Assembly: GCA_023406915.1 (NCBI GenBank)
Contig: JAEXTR010000290.1
Location: forward strand, 1-7,678
Direction of reading: 5' to 3'
From: Bacteroidota bacterium
GTDB lineage: Bacteria > Bacteroidota > Ignavibacteria > Ignavibacteriales > Ignavibacteriaceae
Length of the DNA stretch: 7,678 nt
Shown here: piece by piece, positions 1-6,627 of the stretch
Layout of the letters: every line of letters starts with the position of its first letter
How positions within the stretch are numbered: position 1 is the first letter of the stretch
Program-made: the position numbers and the translations under genes
The notes under the pieces: model-generated
Databases searched by the model: none
What the model was told of the DNA's origin: nothing
What the model saw: the letters and a program-made list of their open reading frames with translations, nothing else

Positions 1-408
1 GGTCAGGGAACATCAATCGGACATACTTTTGAACAGCTTGCAGCAATCATTGAACTGGTGGAAGAAAAGGAGCGCATGAGCGTGTGTATTGATACTGCAC
101 ACATCTTTGCTGCCGGCTATGATATCAGCACCGCAACCGGATGTGAAAAGGTATTCAGGGAGTTTGATGAAATTCTGGGGTTGGATCGGCTGGAGTGTTT
201 TCATGTGAATGACAGCAAGAAGCCGCTGGGATCAAGGGTTGACAGGCATGAACATCTTGGCAAGGGTACGATTGGAACGGAAGGGTTCCGGTTTCTGATG
301 AATGATCAGCGGTTGCGGCATATCCCCACAATTCTGGAGACCCCAAAGGGAAAAGAGCAGCTGGAAGATATTGAAAACTTGGAGCTTCTCCTTTCCCTTT
401 TGGATTAG
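1..408 (+). CDS. nfo: Endonuclease IV, 3' part (partial, start outside window)
   Basis: This is the C-terminal 135 residues of endonuclease IV, the zinc-dependent AP endonuclease that cuts DNA 5' to abasic sites in base-excision repair. The frame is open from base 1, so the start lies outside the window. The visible part carries most of the family's metal ligands in the right order: Asp31 and His34 in IDTAHIFAAGYD, His68 in FHVNDSK, Asp81 and His83 in DRHEHLGKG, and Glu113 in ILETPKG (numbered from the first visible residue). The fragment opens with GQGTSIG, which in E. coli Nfo follows directly after another ligand, Glu145, so the missing piece should be about half the protein. The TAG stop lies 3 bp from the stop of the convergent DUF1460 gene. 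Identification is by motif and is confident; nothing looks damaged. Confidence 0.95.
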   Translation, partial: GQGTSIGHTFEQLAAIIELVEEKERMSVCIDTAHIFAAGYDISTATGCEKVFREFDEILGLDRLECFHVNDSKKPLGSRVDRHEHLGKGTIGTEGFRFLMNDQRLRHIPTILETPKGKEQLEDIENLELLLSLLD

Positions 409-411
409 GGC

Positions 412-1257
412 TTAGTTCACCCTCAGCACCATGATACCTGTCTGTTTCTTGTTGTTTTTCAGGTAATCACTCAGCGGCAGTTTTGTAATCTGCACATCGG
501 TTTCTGGTTGGGGGGCGTGCATGAAATAGACCCTGTCATTGTTTTTGCCAACCACTGCTATTCCCACGTGAACAATATCGAGTCCCTTGATTGAACTGGT
601 GATCGCAATCAGGTCGCCATTCCGGATACTTTCCTCAATCCCGGCTACTTTGTCCTTCGGGATATAGCTGTAGCTTCGTTTGTTGATGCGTGCTTCAATT
701 TTTTTCATGGAATCAACCAGAGCACTGCTGGTCATACGGGCATATTTGTCGGGGTTGGAAGACATAAAAGAGACATGCATCTGATATGGGATTCCACCCA
801 TGTCCCGGGTCACATCCGTGATAATTCCGCGGGCGCTGTTATCCGCAATCCAGTCAGTAAAATAGTGGAGCCGGGAAAGGTAGCCATCCGCCGAACCGCT
901 GCGGTATCTGATTTTTTCCAGATTGGCAGCGTATTCATCGAAATTTATTTCACCCTTTTTTGTAGTTAGTGCAAGGGCGACAGATGTTTCGAGGAATGTT
1001 GTGCAATCAAGACCGGTAAGCATAATCAGAGGCTGGGTATCGTCGCCCGTTTCAAGGGTAAACGCTTCATAGCGGGTACCGATGAACGATTTTCCAATAG
1101 CAGCAATTGCATCACCAATTGGAAGTGAACCGGTTTTTGCCGTACGCAACCAGGAAAATTTCTTCTCAAGGATTGTGCGGTCTTCTTCCTTACAGATCTG
1201 AGCTGAAACCTGGAGAAGTGAAGTGACCAAAAGCAGCATCAATAAAACATTTCTCAT
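412..1257 (-). CDS. Secreted DUF1460 (N-acetylmuramoyl-L-alanine amidase-like) protein
   Basis: This 281-residue protein matches DUF1460, a family with an NlpC/P60-like cysteine-peptidase fold thought to act on peptidoglycan peptides or amide bonds. A signal peptide is visible: Arg2, a hydrophobic stretch at residues 4-16, and a likely cut after VSA at residue 19 with Gln at +1. The product should therefore be periplasmic. The Cys at 22 is not in a lipobox, so a lipoprotein is unlikely. The candidate nucleophile is Cys85 in GLDCTTFLE and the candidate catalytic His is His230 in GLDIVHVGI. NGDL at 213-216 resembles the GD turn before the His strand in NlpC/P60 enzymes, and FMHAP at 245-249 is a further conserved-looking segment. 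The start codon overlaps the dnaB stop (ATGA), and GAGG lies 7 bases upstream inside dnaB, which suggests coupled translation. The exact bond cleaved cannot be read from the sequence. Confidence 0.85.
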   Translation of the reverse strand: MRNVLLMLLLVTSLLQVSAQICKEEDRTILEKKFSWLRTAKTGSLPIGDAIAAIGKSFIGTRYEAFTLETGDDTQPLIMLTGLDCTTFLETSVALALTTKKGEINFDEYAANLEKIRYRSGSADGYLSRLHYFTDWIADNSARGIITDVTRDMGGIPYQMHVSFMSSNPDKYARMTSSALVDSMKKIEARINKRSYSYIPKDKVAGIEESIRNGDLIAITSSIKGLDIVHVGIAVVGKNNDRVYFMHAPQPETDVQITKLPLSDYLKNNKKQTGIMVLRVN

Positions 1258-2678
1258 ATATAATCCTCACGGGGGGCTCTTACATTCATTTCATCGATAT
1301 CCCGAACGAGATCGAGACTTTCAAACTTTGCATACTCACGCAGGAAGCGCAACCGGACATCTCCGACCGGTCCGTTACGATGCTTGGCTATCAGCACTTC
1401 CGCAATGTTTCTGGTGGAGGTGCCATCCTCATACTGCTGGATACCGTAGTATTCAGGGCGATGGAGGAAGAGCACCACATCAGCATCCTGCTCAAGGGAG
1501 CCGGACTCTCTGAGGTTAGAGAGCTGCGGGCGTTTCATATTCTGGTCTTCCACCTGACGGTTCAGCTGCGCCAGTGCAACCACAGGGATTTTTAATTCCT
1601 TTGCAAGCGCTTTGAGTGACCGGGAAATAATAGCAACTTCGCGTTCGCGATTATCCTGTTTACCCGAACCATGCATCAGCTGGAGATAATCGATAAAGAT
1701 AATACCGATGTTCTTTTCACGGTGAAGGCGACGGCACTTCGCCCTGATTTCAAGTGCTGTCAATTCACTGGAGTCATCGATGTAAATTGGAGCGTGAGTA
1801 AGCTTTGCACCTGCCTTCGAGAGATTTACCGCCTGATTCTGAGGGAGCTTTCCGGTCCGGACCAGGTTGCTATCAAGGTTTCCTTCGGCGCATATCAGAC
1901 GCATTACGAGCTGCGTGGAACTCATTTCAAGACTGAAGAAGGCTACCGGTACCTGATACTGAATAGCTGCATTTCTTGCAAGACAAAGTGCCATTGCAGT
2001 TTTACCCATTGAGGGGCGTGCGGCAAGAATGATAAGGTCTGATGGCTGAAAACCACCAAGGATTTCATCCAGATCAAAGTACCCTGTTGGTACTGCGAGT
2101 TTTTTATAGTCCTGTGCGTGTATCAGGTCGATCTGCCGCAGGGCTTCCTTCACGGCAGCGGGCATTTCCACGAAGTTCTGCTTCATGTGGTCCTGCGTTA
2201 CCTGCAGGATCTCGCTTTCGCTCTGATCAAGAATATCAAAAGGATCATCAATTGCAGCGTATGCCCGTGTGGCTATCTGATGGCTAACCCTGATAAGGCG
2301 ACGAAGCATCTCCTTTTCGAGGACAATCCGGCAGTGTGCTTCGATATTTGCTGCGGTGGAAACATCCTGAGTCAGCTCCATCAGGTAGGCGGCACCACCT
2401 GCTTCATTTTCGGTACCCATGCGCTGGAGTTCATTACGCACAGTAATAAAGTCAATGGGCTGACTGGCTGCCTCAACCGCCTGCATCGCCCGGAAGATAT
2501 GGGCATGCGCCGGCACATAAAAAGACTGATCATTCAGAAGGTGGAGAGCAACATCTACCGAGGTATTATCAATAAGCATAGCCCCCAGTACAGCCCTTTC
2601 AATATCCGAAGCGGAAGGCATTTTCAGCCCTTCAGGGAGGTCAAGCAGCTGTGCATAGGTTGTTTTCTTTTTGGACAT
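1254..2678 (-). CDS. dnaB: Replicative DNA helicase DnaB
   Basis: This is the hexameric 5'-3' replicative helicase that unwinds DNA at the fork and recruits primase. From the ATG at 2678 it has 474 residues, a normal length with no intein. The N-terminal DnaB domain covers about residues 20-125 (SASDIERAVLGAML near its start), followed by a linker and the RecA-like ATPase domain from about 195. Visible motifs are Walker A ARPSMGKTA (220-228), the catalytic-Glu segment FSLEMS (247-252), Walker B IIFIDYLQL (326-334), AQLNR (370-374), NLRESGSLEQDADVV (388-402) and the Arg-finger segment KHRNGP (432-437). An in-frame TTG at 2690 would add four residues. The ATG is preferred because it gives MSKKK directly, but no clear Shine-Dalgarno separates the two. 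The gene follows the UDG gene after about 100 bp with a candidate promoter, and its TGA overlaps the DUF1460 ATG. Confidence 0.97.
   Translation of the reverse strand: MSKKKTTYAQLLDLPEGLKMPSASDIERAVLGAMLIDNTSVDVALHLLNDQSFYVPAHAHIFRAMQAVEAASQPIDFITVRNELQRMGTENEAGGAAYLMELTQDVSTAANIEAHCRIVLEKEMLRRLIRVSHQIATRAYAAIDDPFDILDQSESEILQVTQDHMKQNFVEMPAAVKEALRQIDLIHAQDYKKLAVPTGYFDLDEILGGFQPSDLIILAARPSMGKTAMALCLARNAAIQYQVPVAFFSLEMSSTQLVMRLICAEGNLDSNLVRTGKLPQNQAVNLSKAGAKLTHAPIYIDDSSELTALEIRAKCRRLHREKNIGIIFIDYLQLMHGSGKQDNREREVAIISRSLKALAKELKIPVVALAQLNRQVEDQNMKRPQLSNLRESGSLEQDADVVLFLHRPEYYGIQQYEDGTSTRNIAEVLIAKHRNGPVGDVRLRFLREYAKFESLDLVRDIDEMNVRAPREDYI
1265..1268 (-). promoter_or_regulatory. Shine-Dalgarno site of the DUF1460 gene
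   Basis: GAGG on the minus strand, 7 bases before the ATG at 1257 and lying inside the last codons of dnaB. It supports this start and translation of the DUF1460 gene from the dnaB transcript. Confidence 0.6.
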
Positions 2679-2772
2679 ATCACTATTCAATCATTAAAGA
2701 GGTTCAAACACCGGGAGGGCAATCTACGGAATTTCAGGCAAAAGGGGTAGCGGGCGGGGCAGTTATTTCTTC

Positions 2773-2800
2773 ATTATACGATTATTTTGCCGTCAGCCAA
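2773..2800 (-). promoter_or_regulatory. Candidate sigma70-type promoter for dnaB
   Basis: On the minus strand, TTGGCT (2800-2795; 4 of 6 matches to TTGACA) and a perfect TATAAT (2778-2773) are 16 bases apart. The site overlaps the last codons of the UDG gene and points to dnaB, about 95 bases before its ATG. It would let dnaB be transcribed apart from the upstream genes. The evidence is sequence match only, and promoters in this superphylum often deviate from the E. coli consensus. Confidence 0.35.
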
Positions 2801-3576
2801 TCATCATACATTTTCCTGAACTGCTGGACATCTTCCCAACAGTCTTTTTTCCAGTTCGGATTCCGGAGGAGTGCCGAAGGATGGTACGTGACCATTGCTC
2901 TGGTTCCCTTTACATCAAAGACCTTACCGCGCATGGCGCCCAGCGTGTCTTTTTTTCCGAGAAGGGCATTTCCGGCTGTTGTACCCAGACATAAAATAAA
3001 TTTCGGATTAATCAGCTCAATCTGTTTGTGAAGGTAGTGCATACATTCCTGCATCTCATCCTGCTGGGGAACGCGGTTCCCCGGAGGACGGCATTTCACA
3101 ATGTTCGCAATGTAGACTTCCTCACGCGGAAACTGAATTGCGGCAAGAATTTTCGTAAGGAGCTGTCCAGCCCTGCCTACGAACGGGCTGCCGCTGGCAT
3201 CTTCATCTGCGCCGGGACCTTCACCAATCACCATAACATGCGCAGAAGGATTCCCTTCACCAAAGACGATGTTTTTCCGGGTTTCACCCAATCTGCATCG
3301 CATACATCCGGCACTTGCAGTCCGGAGCTGATCATGGTCGGTACATGCAGTTATTGTGGCTGCGGACGAAGACTGCACGACCGGTACAGGTTCATGGACA
3401 GATACAGGGAAAGGCACCTCAACCGGTTTTTCCACCGGGGGTGAAGCTTTCTGCTTTGGGGCAGATTTCCTGGGAGCAGAAGTGATGGAAGTTTTTCTGA
3501 CGCTGCCAAAGAGTTCATCGCCAAAGATTTCCTTTTGGGTCTCGAGGGCGGCAATAATCATTTTCTTTTTACTCAA
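2782..3576 (-). CDS. Family 4 (Fe-S) uracil-DNA glycosylase
   Basis: This 264-residue protein belongs to the iron-sulfur uracil-DNA glycosylases (family 4, UDGa type), which excise uracil from DNA after cytosine deamination or dUMP incorporation. Motif A is GEGPGADED (118-126), with SGSPFVGRAGQLL following at 128-140. Motif B is HPSALLRNP (232-240). The four cluster cysteines are in place: Cys91 and Cys94 (CMRC), Cys162 (KCRPPGNR) and Cys178, 16 residues later. The catalytic part starts at about residue 82. Before it lies a short helix-like N-terminus and a Pro/Lys/Val-rich stretch (about 28-76) that looks disordered. The TTG start overlaps the coaBC stop (TTGA), with AAGGTG 8 bases upstream. 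An ATG at 3561 (residue 6) is the alternative start. The glycosylase would feed abasic sites to an AP endonuclease such as the neighbouring nfo product. Confidence 0.92.
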   Translation of the reverse strand: MSKKKMIIAALETQKEIFGDELFGSVRKTSITSAPRKSAPKQKASPPVEKPVEVPFPVSVHEPVPVVQSSSAATITACTDHDQLRTASAGCMRCRLGETRKNIVFGEGNPSAHVMVIGEGPGADEDASGSPFVGRAGQLLTKILAAIQFPREEVYIANIVKCRPPGNRVPQQDEMQECMHYLHKQIELINPKFILCLGTTAGNALLGKKDTLGAMRGKVFDVKGTRAMVTYHPSALLRNPNWKKDCWEDVQQFRKMYDDWLTAK

Positions 3577-4793
3577 ACCGGGAGCACCTTTTTCAGGCGG
3601 TCAAGGAGTGTATGCGCTACCGCAAACTTTTGAGCGAGGGGAAGAGCTTCTTCAGTGCCATCATTATAGAAGAGCGTTATTTTATTGGTGTCAACTTCGA
3701 AGCCGCTGCCGGGGTCATTCAGTGAGTTCAGGGCAATGAAAGTAAGCCCTTTTTCACGGAGTTTTTTGAGTGCGTTCTCCTTCTCACGGTCAGTTTCAAG
3801 GGCGAATCCAACTTTCGGGAGCGGAATATCACGCAGTGAAGCAAGTATATCAGGTGTGCGCTGCAATGGCAGTGTTGTTCCGGAAGCCTGCTTTTTCATC
3901 TTTAACTGCTGATACTCAGCTGGTGCATAATCTGCAACGGCAGCAGCCATGATCAGGGCATCGGCTCCGTTCAGGGACTGTGTCACGGCATCAAGCATCT
4001 CACTGGCTGAGCGGACTTTCACGGTTCTGATCTCGGGATACACAGATAAGGATGATGGACCTGTTACGAGGGTAACGGTTGCACCACGGAGGTACGCAGC
4101 CTTAGCGATTTCATACCCCATTTTTCCGGTTGAGCGGTTACCAATAAACCGCACCGGGTCAATATCTTCAAAAGTGGGGCCGGCTGTAACGACCAGGTGT
4201 TTTCCGGCCAGGTCTTTCTCTGCACCAATAAGAAGGGATTCAGTGGCTTCCACAATTTTTGCGATTTCCGGAAGCCTTCCGATACCTTTTAATCCACTAG
4301 CAAGTTCACCTTCCTCGGCGGGGAGGACATAGTATCCGTCACCCTCGAGAATCTCGAGGTTACGCCGGTTACGCGGATTTTCATACATATCCATATCTGC
4401 CGCAGGGCAGAGAAGGATTTTTGCACGCATTGCTGCGGCAAGTGTGGTCAGAGCATTATCACAAAAACCGTACGCAAGTTTTGCAACGGTATTCACGGAA
4501 GCAGGGGCAATAACCATAAGGTCAGCCCAGAGTCCAAGATCTATGTGCCAGGTACCGAGGGATACATTCCCCTTCTGATCACCGGGGAATATCTGCTGGA
4601 TCACTTCATTTCTGGAAAGTGCAGCGAGCGTCATCGGGGTGACAAATTCAGCAGCAGAGGGGGTCATCACCACCTTTACTTCAGCACCGCGGCGGATATA
4701 TTCACGCACCAGCAGGTTCGCTTTATAGGCAGCGATACAGCCGGTGATACCTAGGACGATCTTTTTACCGTGAAGGATGTGAGGGATGCTCAT
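3573..4793 (-). CDS. coaBC: Bifunctional CoaBC (phosphopantothenoylcysteine synthetase/decarboxylase)
   Basis: This enzyme joins cysteine to 4'-phosphopantothenate (CoaB) and then decarboxylates the product with FMN (CoaC), two steps of coenzyme A synthesis. The ATG at 4793 gives 406 residues. It is preferred over an ATG at 4838 because the family normally begins just before GKKIVLGITG and because the longer form would overlap rpoZ. The flavin domain shows GITGCIAAYK (15-24) and the conserved His83 in WHIDLG. The CoaB half shows TAGPTFEDIDPVRF (203-216), GNRSTGKMGYEIA (218-230), AAAVADYAP (283-291) and the KMKK lysines (298-301). Two flavin-domain motifs differ from E. coli: PAMN is PAAD (130-133), and the segment holding Cys158 reads GELASGLKGIGR (162-173) with Ser166 near that place and no Cys. 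Related phyla commonly show similar changes. The gene starts 7 bp after rpoZ and its stop overlaps the UDG start. Confidence 0.95.
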   Translation of the reverse strand: MSIPHILHGKKIVLGITGCIAAYKANLLVREYIRRGAEVKVVMTPSAAEFVTPMTLAALSRNEVIQQIFPGDQKGNVSLGTWHIDLGLWADLMVIAPASVNTVAKLAYGFCDNALTTLAAAMRAKILLCPAADMDMYENPRNRRNLEILEGDGYYVLPAEEGELASGLKGIGRLPEIAKIVEATESLLIGAEKDLAGKHLVVTAGPTFEDIDPVRFIGNRSTGKMGYEIAKAAYLRGATVTLVTGPSSLSVYPEIRTVKVRSASEMLDAVTQSLNGADALIMAAAVADYAPAEYQQLKMKKQASGTTLPLQRTPDILASLRDIPLPKVGFALETDREKENALKKLREKGLTFIALNSLNDPGSGFEVDTNKITLFYNDGTEEALPLAQKFAVAHTLLDRLKKVLPV

Positions 4794-4800
4794 GGAACGA

Positions 4801-5097
4801 TCAGCGCTGTTCCTTGTACTGGAATTCAACTTCGCCATTCAGAAGGTTTTTCATTCCTTCGATATGGGGCTTGTTCCGCTTTTCAAACTCCATAGAGAGT
4901 TTTGCCTGAGCTGGATTGTTTAGGTCTTCACCGTCATCATCACTGGTGGCGTTCGGAACAGTGCCAAGAATTGTATTGAATTCAAGTTTCCGTTCATCAT
5001 TGATTTTTCTGGCTTTTTTACCGGCAGCAATGATCGCCTCATACACGTTGGAAGCGCGTCCGTCAATTTGTCTCAGATCAATCGGTTCAATAGGCAT
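4801..5097 (-). CDS. rpoZ: RNA polymerase omega subunit
   Basis: This 98-residue protein is the small omega subunit, which binds the beta' subunit and helps assemble and stabilise RNA polymerase. The conserved first part is visible: IDLRQIDGRASNVYEAI (6-22), then AGKKARKIN (25-33), corresponding to the NRFELVLVAAKRARQL region of better-known omegas. KPHIEGMKNLLNGEVEF (76-92) corresponds to the KPTVIALEEIAAGKI region. Between them sits an acidic stretch (SDDDGED, 52-58), which makes the middle longer than in the E. coli protein. Position between gmk and coaBC fits the order known in many bacteria and supports the call. A strong AGGAG precedes the start, and the gap from the gmk stop is 15 bp. 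Confidence 0.88.
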   Translation of the reverse strand: MPIEPIDLRQIDGRASNVYEAIIAAGKKARKINDERKLEFNTILGTVPNATSDDDGEDLNNPAQAKLSMEFEKRNKPHIEGMKNLLNGEVEFQYKEQR

Positions 5098-5106
5098 AGC
5101 AGCATG

Positions 5107-5111
5107 CTCCT
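5107..5111 (-). promoter_or_regulatory. Shine-Dalgarno site of rpoZ
   Basis: AGGAG on the minus strand, 9 bases before the ATG at 5097. It is the clearest ribosome binding site in the window, fixes the rpoZ start, and shows that this organism uses Shine-Dalgarno pairing for at least some genes. Confidence 0.7.
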
Positions 5112-5112
5112 T

Positions 5113-5676
5113 TTATTCAGTTATTTTCTTTATCGTTTCAATAGTCTTTTGTACCGCAGGCTCCAGTTCATCATTCACGATGATATGATCAAACCTGTCA
5201 GCATAACCGAGTTCCATCCTGGCACGGTCAATTCTTTTTTTCAGATCCTCATCAGTTTCCGTGTTCCGTTTCACAAGCCTTTCCTCAAGCGTGCTGATGC
5301 CGGGGGGCATAATAAAGATAAGCGCTGCTTCCGGAAACGCCGATTTAATAGAAAGGGCACCTTTGACATCAAGATCAAGGAAAACGGTTTTTCCTTTTTC
5401 AACTGACTCGGCAATATACGAACGAAGGGTACCATAGCAATAGTCATAAAAGCGTTCCCATTCGGCAAACTCACCGGCTGCAACCTTCTGCATAAACTCT
5501 TCTTCGGAGAGGAAGAAGTATTCCCTGCCATGCACTTCGTGGGGGCGGGGTTTCCGGGTAGTGGCTGAGACCGAGAACACTGCATCAGGAAAGTGTAAGA
5601 ACACCCGTTGCAGAATTGTGGTTTTACCTGAACCACTCGGTGCGGAGAACACAATAATATGACCTTTGGAACTCAT
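5113..5676 (-). CDS. gmk: Guanylate kinase
   Basis: Guanylate kinase phosphorylates GMP (and dGMP) to the diphosphate with ATP, an essential step for GTP and dGTP supply. The 187-residue length is normal. The P-loop is SAPSGSGKTT (11-20). The GMP-binding part shows SATTRKPRP (38-46), GREYFF (50-55) and the stretch ending in YCYGT (79-83). DLDVKGA (101-107) is the usual D-x-D-V-x-G-A strand. The lid arginines are in RLVKRNTET (133-141), where an Asn stands at the position that is often Gly. VND near residue 168 ends the core. No clear Shine-Dalgarno precedes the ATG. The yicC stop is only 5 bp upstream, so translation may follow on from yicC. The yicC-gmk-rpoZ order is widespread and supports all three calls. 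Confidence 0.97.
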   Translation of the reverse strand: MSSKGHIIVFSAPSGSGKTTILQRVFLHFPDAVFSVSATTRKPRPHEVHGREYFFLSEEEFMQKVAAGEFAEWERFYDYCYGTLRSYIAESVEKGKTVFLDLDVKGALSIKSAFPEAALIFIMPPGISTLEERLVKRNTETDEDLKKRIDRARMELGYADRFDHIIVNDELEPAVQKTIETIKKITE

Positions 5677-5681
5677 GTGGT

Positions 5682-6557
5682 TTACTCGATATTCTGCACT
5701 TGTTCACGGATGCGTTCAATTTCTTCACGCAGGGAGACCGTATGATGGATAATTTCAAGCGAAAATGATTTTGATGCAATTGTATTTACTTCGCGGTGCA
5801 TCTCCTGGCAAAGGAAGTTCATCTTCCTTCCGATATCGTTACTGTTCTTCAGGGTTTCACTAAAGACCTTCAGGTGACTTCTGAGACGGACACATTCTTC
5901 CGTAATATCGCATCGTTCAGTGAGAAGAGCCAGTTCAGCATCAAGCCTTTCGGGATATGCTGACAGGTCTTTCAATATCTCTGTTGCCCGCTGACGCAGA
6001 CGTTCAAAATATTCTTTCAGGGTTGCATCACGCAGAATTTCAATTTCTGCAACCGTTGTGGCGATTACAGTGATCCGGCTTTCAAGGTCTTTCCGAAGCT
6101 GTTCTCCTTCAGCCCTTCTCATCTGCACCAACTGATCGACCGCTTCGCGGATGGTATCCTTGAGAACAGCGATGTGTTCTTCTGTCAGTTTATCAAGATC
6201 GTGAGAGAAGAGTTCCTTAAATCCGAGAAAGTGCGCGAGGGTGACCGGTTCATTCAGCCCGGCGATCTCCCTGATCCGTTTCAGCGACTCAGCTGCTTCA
6301 GCAACAAATTTTTCATTCAGGTTCAACCCTCCCTGCTCACTGGTATCTGGCTGTACAGAGACGGTGACGTACACCTTCCCCCTGCTTACCAATCCACGAA
6401 CAAGTTCACGGATTTCATACTCTCGGTTTTGAAGTTCCGATGGAAGTTTTACGGAGACTTCAAGAAAGCGGTTATTAAGAGATTTAATCTCAGCTTCAAA
6501 AGTAAATCCGTCAGCTTTTTTCCCGGCTTTACCAAATCCGGTCATGCTTGCGATCAT
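5682..6557 (-). CDS. yicC: YicC/YloC family endoribonuclease
   Basis: The YicC family are oligomeric endoribonucleases; the E. coli member is linked to decay of a small RNA, and others to stationary-phase survival. The 291-residue length is typical. The N-terminal hallmark MIASMTGFG is followed by IKSLNNRFLEVSVKLP (24-39). RAEGEQL (148-154) opens the C-terminal domain after a charged, probably helical middle. The C-terminal signature DITEECVRLRSHL (217-229) and GRKMNFLCQEMHREVNTIASK (243-263) are both intact, and the protein ends in the expected EEIERIREQVQNIE-like helix. The ATG at 6557 is preceded by AGGA six bases upstream. A second ATG at 6545 gives MTGFG, but the longer form matches the family. 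It is the first gene of the block that continues through gmk. Confidence 0.93.
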   Translation of the reverse strand: MIASMTGFGKAGKKADGFTFEAEIKSLNNRFLEVSVKLPSELQNREYEIRELVRGLVSRGKVYVTVSVQPDTSEQGGLNLNEKFVAEAAESLKRIREIAGLNEPVTLAHFLGFKELFSHDLDKLTEEHIAVLKDTIREAVDQLVQMRRAEGEQLRKDLESRITVIATTVAEIEILRDATLKEYFERLRQRATEILKDLSAYPERLDAELALLTERCDITEECVRLRSHLKVFSETLKNSNDIGRKMNFLCQEMHREVNTIASKSFSLEIIHHTVSLREEIERIREQVQNIE

Positions 6558-6590
6558 GGGTTTTCCTGGCTATAAAAATTCAGAACTTTA

Positions 6591-6620
6591 AATATACTGC
6601 TTTTTAGGCTCACCTGAAAA
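6591..6620 (-). promoter_or_regulatory. Candidate promoter of the yicC-gmk-rpoZ-coaBC-udg block
   Basis: On the minus strand, TTTTCA (6620-6615; 4 of 6 matches to TTGACA) is 18 bases from TATATT (6596-6591; 5 of 6 to TATAAT). The element continued as TATATTTA also comes within one base of the Bacteroidetes -7 box TAnnTTTG. It lies about 35 bases before the yicC ATG. Its place and direction fit, but it is a match by eye only. Confidence 0.4.
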
Positions 6621-6627
6621 CTTCAGG
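6613..6627. promoter_or_regulatory. Perfect 6+6 bp palindrome over the yicC -35 region
   Basis: CCTGAA, a 3-base centre AAC, then TTCAGG. The inverted repeat overlaps the candidate -35 element of the yicC promoter, the usual place for a repressor or activator dimer to bind. It is not followed by a T-run on either strand, so it is a poor fit to an intrinsic terminator. A chance palindrome of this size cannot be excluded. Confidence 0.3.

Noticed and set aside
407..423. Bidirectional terminator between nfo and the DUF1460 gene
   Set aside because: The stem is only four base pairs with a 9-base loop and no T-run, too weak to call.
2118..2750. Long 210-codon plus-strand frame opposite dnaB
   Set aside because: It is a shadow of dnaB, which has all helicase motifs on the other strand.
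2691..2781. Riboswitch or terminator in the UDG-dnaB gap
   Set aside because: A GC-rich patch is present but no stable stem-loop or T-run. Only the TATAAT-type promoter match was kept.
4793..4838. Longer CoaBC with 15 extra N-terminal residues
   Set aside because: It would overlap rpoZ by 38 bp and adds residues not typical of the family. The ATG at 4793 is 7 bp after the rpoZ stop and gives the usual N-terminus.
4842..4860. GAAGG/CCTTC hairpin inside rpoZ upstream of coaBC
   Set aside because: Five base pairs with a 9-base loop in coding sequence. This is expected by chance.
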